NCBI GenBank assembly: GCA_005408345.1
Contig: SEMN01000087.1
Location: forward strand, 1,178,001 to 1,242,000
Length of the DNA stretch: 64,000 nt
From: Macquaria australasica
Taxonomy: Eukaryota; Chordata; Actinopteri; Centrarchiformes; Percichthyidae
Reading direction: 5' to 3'
Numbering within the stretch: position 1 is the first letter of the stretch; the number at the start of each line of letters is the position of its first letter. The notes beneath the pieces were generated by a model. The model made no database searches and was not told the DNA's origin. It saw only the letters and a program-made list of their open reading frames with translations. The translations under genes were made by a program, and so were the position numbers. Positions 26,601 through 35,600 of the stretch are shown in pieces.

Positions 26601-29600
26601 TATCAAGTGGGTAATAGTGGATTTTAGCCCCACAGGGTTCATCCCAGTTCAACGCAGCGCTGACAGTTTCCTGACTCCTTCGACCCACGGGCATCCATCG
26701 TCTGTGCGACCAAGGCCCATTAGCTAGTGGTCATACAGCCCCACACAACTACGCATGCAGCCCAAGCCAGCATCCACAGCTGAATAAATCACCTCCCACC
26801 AGCGAAACCATCCAAGCCACTGTCAAAGAGAACAAACAGACCTTCGCTCAAACAGAGAGTAGAAACCAGCTGAACCACTCCCAGAGGGAACACGCAGAGG
26901 GCTCACTTCCTAATTTGTTTTGCAGGTTTCAGGCCCTCTCGCTGCTTTGATAGCCCCCTTCTGCCTTCCCCTCTGGAGCTGTGCCAGAGCAGAAGGAGCG
27001 CCTGCCATATAGGAAGGTTACAACTTGCGTATAACTGCGGTTACTGGAAGAGAATAACAATGGTTGGCACGGCTTGAAAACCTCTGTCCCAGTGGACGGG
27101 GGAGTGCTGACTGGGCCTGCAACACATACATCTGGATTAGTTTCCTGGTGGCCACCAATGGCCTGATCTGGATTGACGTATGAATAGTCAAGCGGTTGAA
27201 GGATATTCATTCCAGAGCATAACTCTTGTTGATGGATTAACACCATGCCTTGTCAGTGCCGCATTTTTGCAGAATTTTTAAGTCTATATTTGAATCTGAC
27301 ACAGTTGTTAGGAACCTCAGTTGATTTTATAATACAGTGTATTTTCCCAGTTTCCCATTCCAATTGAGATTTTGGTACCACTTTACTTTAAACCTCCGTA
27401 TAAGCATTTGTAAGCACTACATAAACATTTAATAAATGGTTTATAACACAAGTAATATTTTATGTTTTTACAACTGGGTATCACTATATTGTCATTCAAT
27501 ATCTGTTTATACACCAGCCTCCACTTATAGATGCCCTCAGGAGGAGTTATAGTTGTGTACAAATTAATTAATTATCACTAATATCTGCTTACAACTACAT
27601 TATAATGTGTTATAAACCATTTACCATTTTTTAATGTTTATATACAGCTTACAAATGCTAAATGAGCGTGGATTTAAAGTGTTACTGAGATTTTAATGGA
27701 TTTGCTTGATATAAATATTTAGTGTTTCACTTGTGGGTGCATTGCGATAAATCAATTTACTGACTCTACTGTCTTACTGATTTTCAGTGGAATTGTGTCC
27801 TGATGATACGATTATATCATGATATAGGTTTAAATTCTAAATTCTGTTATTTTAATTAATGTTTCCAGGCAAACTGTAGTTAGAAACTAACAGAATGTGT
27901 GGTTAAAAGTATTTGTTTTTAAAGTTTTTAACTATTTTTTTCTGATGTAGTGCCTAAAAATGGACCACAGTTCATTGTATTGAACATCAATTACCTAATT
28001 TTATTTGTGATTTTGCCTACATTTCCCATATATTGATTATAAGGATTGCAGGAGGATTTTTTTTTTTAGCGGATCGGGTAATGGCCAGACGTTATAGATT
28101 AATGCCATTTTCTGTTCTGCTTCGTTCTAACTGAGGTTGATCCATCATGACAACGCTACAACACTATAATTAAAACATGCACACGCTTAAATGGATGGTG
28201 GTGTATGAACGTCTTACAGTTACAGCCTCATGTTAACTTACATGACACATAAGAATGATCCCAATAGGTTCCATGCAGTGAGCAGTGTTGTCCAGATTTT
28301 AGCTAGCGGGAGAGAAAACATTTGATCGGTGCATCCCCAATTGATGTGGGAAAAATACTCAGTTTAAATATTGTGATATTTATTTCAGTCATACCATCCA
28401 GCCTCATCAGTTAGTTATTTAGTTAGTTGGATGTTTTTGGCAGGTTGCTCTAACGTTTGCTGTCATTGCAGCTGGAGGGAAATGAGCTGCCATTCTTAAA
28501 AGCCACCGGTCTGATAACAATCAGGATGCAAAGGCTGACAGATTGTCATCCTTGATAATATTTTTCTTGTGAGTTTGTGCTTGCATGTGTGTTTATAAAT
28601 GTGGTTGCCATTGCCATAGGTGACAACACGAGGGGAAGCCCACCTGGAGCTCAACGCTTTCAGGAGAAAACACGACTGTGCGCTGGTGATATCGGGAGAC
28701 TCGCTTGAGGTAAGCTCTGAGTGCATCTGTGTGCGTCTAACCCTCCTCCCACTGACTTGTCTCTCCTTATGAAACTCTGACATGTTTTCCGTGTGATGCA
28801 TGATAATATCGCTGCCACTGAAGCATCTCTGGAAGTGGTATCTGTGGTTAGAGTCACTTTCTAAACCTCAGTAGGAGTTAAACTGTAAGTTAAGTTGAGG
28901 TGTTAAAGATCCACAGTTGAGATCAGTTATAGATGGTGGCCTAAGTTGCTCACCCGTGCGTTCTGGTGGGTTTCTTGCAGGTTTGTCTGAAATACTATGA
29001 GTACGAGTTCATGGAGCTCGCATGTCAGTGTCCCGCTGTGGTTTGCTGCCGATGCACCCCCACTCAGAAAGCTCAGATAGTCCGGCTGCTGCAAGAGCGC
29101 ACAGGCAAGCTCACCTGCGCTGTAGGTGAGTAGAAAATAGCAACAGTCCAACAGCTATTTCATGGGGGGGACTCAGTCTGTACAGCTTCCAGCTTGATTT
29201 TTGTTTTCCATTTTTTTACTGTGGGCTTTTAACGTTTAACAACTTCTTTCCCTTCTCCATATCCTCCACAAAACATATTCATCTGTTTCAGCCACAAACC
29301 TCACTTCTACTGGTCTCAGCAGCCCAGTGTGAGCATTGATAAAATTCCACAATTAAGCAGGGCTGATTTAAATGTGCATTAATGCTAATATTCTATGTAT
29401 GACTTGATGATGATGACCCCTGGGGCTGGGTTATCATTCATATTATTGTTATTGCCTTTCAGTAGAACTGTATCAAGATGCTATTTTATTACAAAATTCT
29501 GTGGTTGATTATATAAAACAAACTTAAAGAAACTTACATATAAAACTAATAAATCAATTATTGTGCTTCTTGTTTAACACATGTGAAGAGTATTGTTATG

Positions 29601-32600
29601 CATAACAGTAGAGCACAGCTCACTGAATTGAACATCAATCAACCTGAACACTTTATATGTGATTTTATTGTGTTATTGGAACTATATTTTTTATTAATAT
29701 TGTGTTTTTCCTGTGAATTTCAGCCATACCACCCAGCCCCTTTATCTCACCCTTTATCCATCAAATTCCAAACAGACGTCATTTTCCTTTCTTTGGTTGT
29801 GGTTCTGATCTCTTAATCAGGCCAAATTGAGGGAGTGTCTCGTGAAATACACACACACACACAATACTCTTACTAACAGTTTGTATTAGTGAGTCACCGA
29901 TGTGAATCCTGACACCTCCATGGCTTTTGTTTTCTCTTAGGGGACGGAGGAAACGATGTCAGCATGATCCAGGAAGCCGACTGTGGCGTGGGAGTGGAGG
30001 GAAAAGTAAGACTCTCTCCATCTCATCGCCTCGCATTGACGTGACACTCACAGATTTTTCGCTTTGTGTTTCCTGTCAAGATCTCTCTCACGTTCAGAGA
30101 CATGTAGAGAGATGTGCACACAGATGATTCCTCTTTATGAGGGTCTATTGTCTGAGTAGAGGAAGCAAAGATGACAGGATGCTTTTGTGCTTAAGTAAAA
30201 GTAAGAGTCTGTCATCAGCCCGCCTCTTGTACTTCTCATGGTTCTCTCTGTAAATTCCCTGTCTAGATGGCTAGTTTGCTCAGACATGGAACTCATACAT
30301 GTGTCAGCAACGATACTAGTTGTAGAAATGTTTCGCCTGTTCACGTTCTTGATAATGGTTAGTTGAGAAGATCGATACCACTCCTATATCTGTCCTTTAA
30401 AGATGAAGCAGCAGCTTAGCTTAGCTTAGCATAAAGACTGGAAACAGGGGGAAACTGTTAGCCCGGCTCTGACCAAGAGTAACAAAATCTGCCTCTAAAG
30501 CTCACTAATTAACACATTATATCTTGTTTGTGTAATCCATACAAAAACAACAACAATTTGTGGTTTTACTGGAGGTTATGTGTGGAAATATTTCTTGGCT
30601 GGGAGCAGTACTGAAGTCTCAGCTGGTTATCCAGGAAGTGTGTTCTCTCGGCCAAGAAATAGTCCGGCACATAACCCCCCATTGTATGACAGAACATAAA
30701 AGAGTGATAACAGCATCATGATGAAAAGCTGTTCATACACAGTTAGTAAGTATTAGAGTTAGTATTAGAGCTGAAACGATTAGTCGATCAACAGAAAATT
30801 AATCATGAATAATATTAATTAAGTAATTTATTTTAAGCCAAAATGCCAAAAATTCTCTGGTTCTCAAATGTGAATATCTTCAGATTTTCTTAGTCTTCTA
30901 TGACAGTTGGTTGGACACAGCAATCTGAATATGTCAACCCTGGGCTTTGGGAAGTTGTGATGGACATTTTTCTCTATTTTCTGACATTTTACAGACCAAA
31001 CGATTAATCAGCTAACTGAGAAAATAATCAGCAGAATAATCGATAATGAAAAGAATCATTTGTTGCAGCCGTACTGATTATTATGGATTAATATGGCATA
31101 TTCAAAGTTTTTGTATTTCCATGCTTTATTAAAATCTGCAGATCTGATGCTGGAAGGATTCCTGACTTTTTACTAATGTCATGTTTGCAGGGAGTATTTT
31201 TTTGTTTCCAATTATCAAGCTATATATCTGTCCCTGTATGATCAATTCATAATAAGCACCCAAAAGCCTGCTTTTCAGGTCAGCAAAGACTTCTTGTAGC
31301 TTGTCCTCACTGCCCTCTGTGCTGTGTGTTTGACAGGAAGGAAAGCAGGCCTCGCTGGCTGCCGATTTCTCGGTGACTCAGTTCAAACATTTAGGCCGTC
31401 TCCTCATGGTCCACGGTCGGAACAGCTACAAAAGGTCTGCAGCCCTCAGCCAGTTTGTCATCCACAGGAGCCTGTGCATCAGCACCATGCAGGTACAGTT
31501 GCTTGGGCTCATTTTTCATGACAGAGTTTCAAATTGCAAAACTTTTACCACAAATGTCTGCACTTATTTTGCCTCCAAGTTCTACATAGCACACACAATG
31601 AATTAGGTAATACATCACATACTAAGGCTACCGGACCATCAAACAGTTTATATGTTAATCCATTAATTTGAATCATTGTTGCATTTTAAAATAGCAAGTA
31701 TTGCTGTCAAAGTGTAACTAACTAACTACCTCATCAGAACAGAGCCTGCAGTGCTGATTTCCTTATGGTTATAAAATGGTAATGAGAAGAAAATGCAATT
31801 ATGCTGAAATGATTTTAAGTTAGAATTACAAATGATTGAATATGCTATATTATTGTAAATATGTAAAACATATAAAGTCGAGACTAAATAGTAAATCCTA
31901 TATTCATACAAGACAAAGTGATGATTGAGATTTTACGTCACTGCATCAGTTTAGTTTTTCTGTTCTGTATCAACCATAAAGCTTGTTTTTCATTCAAGAC
32001 ACCAAACCTTAAGATATTTCAATCACCTGTAAGTTTAATAATCTAAAATACAGTAAGCTACAGTAATACTGTAATGCTGGAAATCACTAATTCAACATTA
32101 AGCCACCATTTACACTACTGTAACAGACACTCAGTGCATTTTAACATTTTGATAGTTAGAAAAAGGAAAGAAATTGCAATTGCACTTCTTTTTTTTTTTT
32201 TCTTCTTTCCACTACATGCAAGTAACTAGCAATGAAGCTTGCGATGTTGCCCACCGGGGTAATACTGTTAAAATAAGGTGACATGCTTGCAAACACATGT
32301 TGTATAAATTCAGTTATGTATAACTTGTGCTAATTTGACGTGGCTGTATTCTGAACACTGAGCATGTGATTTAATGTTTTACTCTTTGTAACATGGAGCC
32401 AAAACAATCATAAAATACTGTAAAATGTCTGAAAACGAATGTATGCTATCTTAACGTTTGGGCATGGAGATATGGGTCGAGGCAGGGAGAAGTTTCAGGG
32501 GTGGTCATGGAAGGGTGGGGTGCACGATGACTCAGAGGAGTGGGCTCCTGGTGCCCTTCTGAGCCGGCCCCAGCCCCACACACACACACACACCCAACAC

Positions 32601-35600
32601 CGTCCCCAGTCCAGTTCCCATATCCCAGTCCAACCTCAGCCCCCGCCGTGGAGGGACAGCCCGTGACTCACTGCATCGTGGACTTTGGGGTTTTAGGGAG
32701 GCCCTCCTCCACATGCCTCACATTAACACCAACCACAGCCGCAGCTGTGACCTGTCTGGTTCGGGGCCACCTGGGGTGACTAGCTGACGGCTCAATATGT
32801 TGGAGACACATGCTAGAATTAGTCAGTGAAGTTTGATTTTCTCCCAACAGTAGCGCTGCGGCAGAATAAGGATTACTGCGGTGTTGCATTTTATGTGTTG
32901 GGTTTAGCTAACTCATTAGTCAAAGTGTGGTTACCTTTTGATTTGTGTGTTACCATGCCATATTAATGCTGTAGCTTTTATTTGTGACCTAAATGGACTC
33001 TTTATTTCAGTTTGTAGCATTTGGAAAGTGATGCCCCTGATTTTCTCGGTTCTTCTTCTTCTGTTTCCCCAGGCGGTCTTCTCCACCGTTTTCTTCTTTG
33101 CTTCAGTCCCACTCTACCAAGGGTTCCTGACTATTGGGTGAGATACAAACTCTGAATGGCGATGACTTATCAAGAGAGCATTTGGCTGCCTTGTCTCCCT
33201 GGTATTTCCTCTGTGTTGAAACGCGAGAAGGGGAAAATGTGAAAGTATTGACTACTGGACTGATGCTTTTCACTGCTGAATAGAACAATGAAATGTGTGA
33301 AACTTCTTGTACATGTGCCATTTTATCGGGCATATTCCCCACACTGAGGCCACATGAATTTCTGTTTCAGCTACTCTACTATCTACACCATGTTCCCGGT
33401 CTTCTCCCTGGTGTTGGACAAAGATGTGAAGTCAGAGGTTGCCATGCTATACCCAGAATTGTACAAAGATCTCTTGAAGGTATTTAATGAATGTTCACAC
33501 ACTGACTGTTACAGTGCAGCCACATATGATTTACAGAAAGGTGTATGAAAAAATACACCTTATGAAAAAATATGATGTCTGTTGTCTTTCCACAGGGTCG
33601 ACCACTATCTTTCAAGACATTTCTAATATGGGTCTTAATAAGTATCTATCAAGGTAAGGAATAGTTTAAACAAACTGCTGATAATCAGAGTCCATAACTG
33701 CTGCCGTAGGAGAGAGATATACTCCAAATAACCTAAATAAAAAACAACAGTACACACAAACACGTGTTGTAAGGCCAACATACAATGCAAACGTACTGTA
33801 TCATACACAGACGTCATTGTTTTTGGAGCATTCAAACATTATTTTAGACCACATTTTTTGTCTAGTCGTTTGCAGCTGTCCAAGGCATCAGATCAGACAC
33901 CAAGATGAAGATCAGATGTCTAATTTAGGCAGACAGACAAAGAAAACCCTGACAAACAAAAGATAAAAGACGGTATCTTGCTCTGCTTTGTGACACATTA
34001 CTCTTTAGCAGCCCACACACTTTGTTTATTTCTGGGTGCAGACTTTGTTTGTCAGAGCCTGAGGCAACTTTCCAACATGCGCCATTTGCAGTGAAAAGGC
34101 GTTCACGGGGGCATTATAAGCTACGCCCCGAAACCTTTTATCTATTACTGTCAAAACATGAACGTTGCATTTCACTACTGATCTTAAGCTACTGTATATT
34201 TCTAAGTAATGGGGCCAGGTTTCCAAACCACTGCTCTGTGTGTTGGTATCACTTTACTCACAGTTTCTTCTACTCTACCTTCTATTGGATGTTCAAGGTG
34301 ATGAAATGATTTAAGGTACAAGATTGTTTCTGTGACAGGTCGAAGATTTTTTAAATAATTGTCACTGTCAAGTGGTGAGAAAAATATGCAAACAAGATAA
34401 AACTTCATCTGAGGGGGAGAATGATCCTGGGTGGGGATCTTAGTCATTTTGAAAATCAAAAAAGTGAATCGTATTCTGTATGAAGCCCAAAACCGACAAA
34501 AGGCAGTAAAAGGTTATCAGAGAGGTCAAAAATATCATACATCAATAAATAATATTGTTAGTAATTAAATTGAAGGGTAAAAAAATGGGTTTAACCTCCC
34601 AGCAGTTGGATAAGAATAGAGAAAAACAGACATTTTAAGTTTTTGTCCTTTACCTCCAACCTCCAATGTGATAAAATAAAAGCAAACTTTATTTGTTATA
34701 CTCCTCTGTATATCTTTCACTAGCTATTTTTTATTTTTCAGCTCCTTACCTTTCTTATTTTTTTTGGTCTTGGCACACAATTAATGATTTATCTACTCCC
34801 TATTTTTCCCCACACAGCATTTCCCATTTTCCTCATTCTTATATGATAATGAGATGGCAATGTCCAGGAATTGGTCCAGGGTGTGTGTGTGTGTGTGTGT
34901 CTGTTTAACATTAGTGAAGCAATTGAGAGGACTTTGTGGCTACCTCATTTACTTAAAAACACTGGTAGATAAACACGCCTTTTCAGTTAGCTACCTAGCT
35001 GCAGCTAACTTTGATCAAACTACACCAGCTAGTGCACGTAATATTAATCATCCATATACTCTACTGCATGCTGCTGTAGCATCACTATATAAACTCTTGC
35101 AGCAGTAGCTGAAGCATATTAGCTAGCAACATAACGCTAATAAAGTTAGCTCTGATGAATGTTTGCTGCAGAAAAGGCTGGTGCTCTCTGCTCAGTGTGT
35201 AGCTAGCAACACAGTCCTCTCATTTGCTCTTGTCTGTGTTCACCATTGATGTTAGACACACACCCACATCCTGGACCAATGTCTGCTCTGGACATGCATG
35301 GACATGCCCACCCATTATCATATAAGCATGAGGAGAATTGGAAATGTGGTGGACAATGGGGGGGGAAGGAGATAGATAAATGATTAAATGTGCGCCAAGA
35401 CCAAATATAGAACTGACTGGAGGTAAAGAAAAAGTATAAAGCTTGATATTTCTAGTGTTTTTAACTCCTCCTTATATTTCAATCACTCTTTTTCAGAATA
35501 AAGATCGACTGTAATGCCGGATAAATGTGGCTGTTCATTCTTGTGAAGTGTTGTTCTCTCTGAACTCCACAGGGAGCATCATCATGTACGGGGCGTTGCT

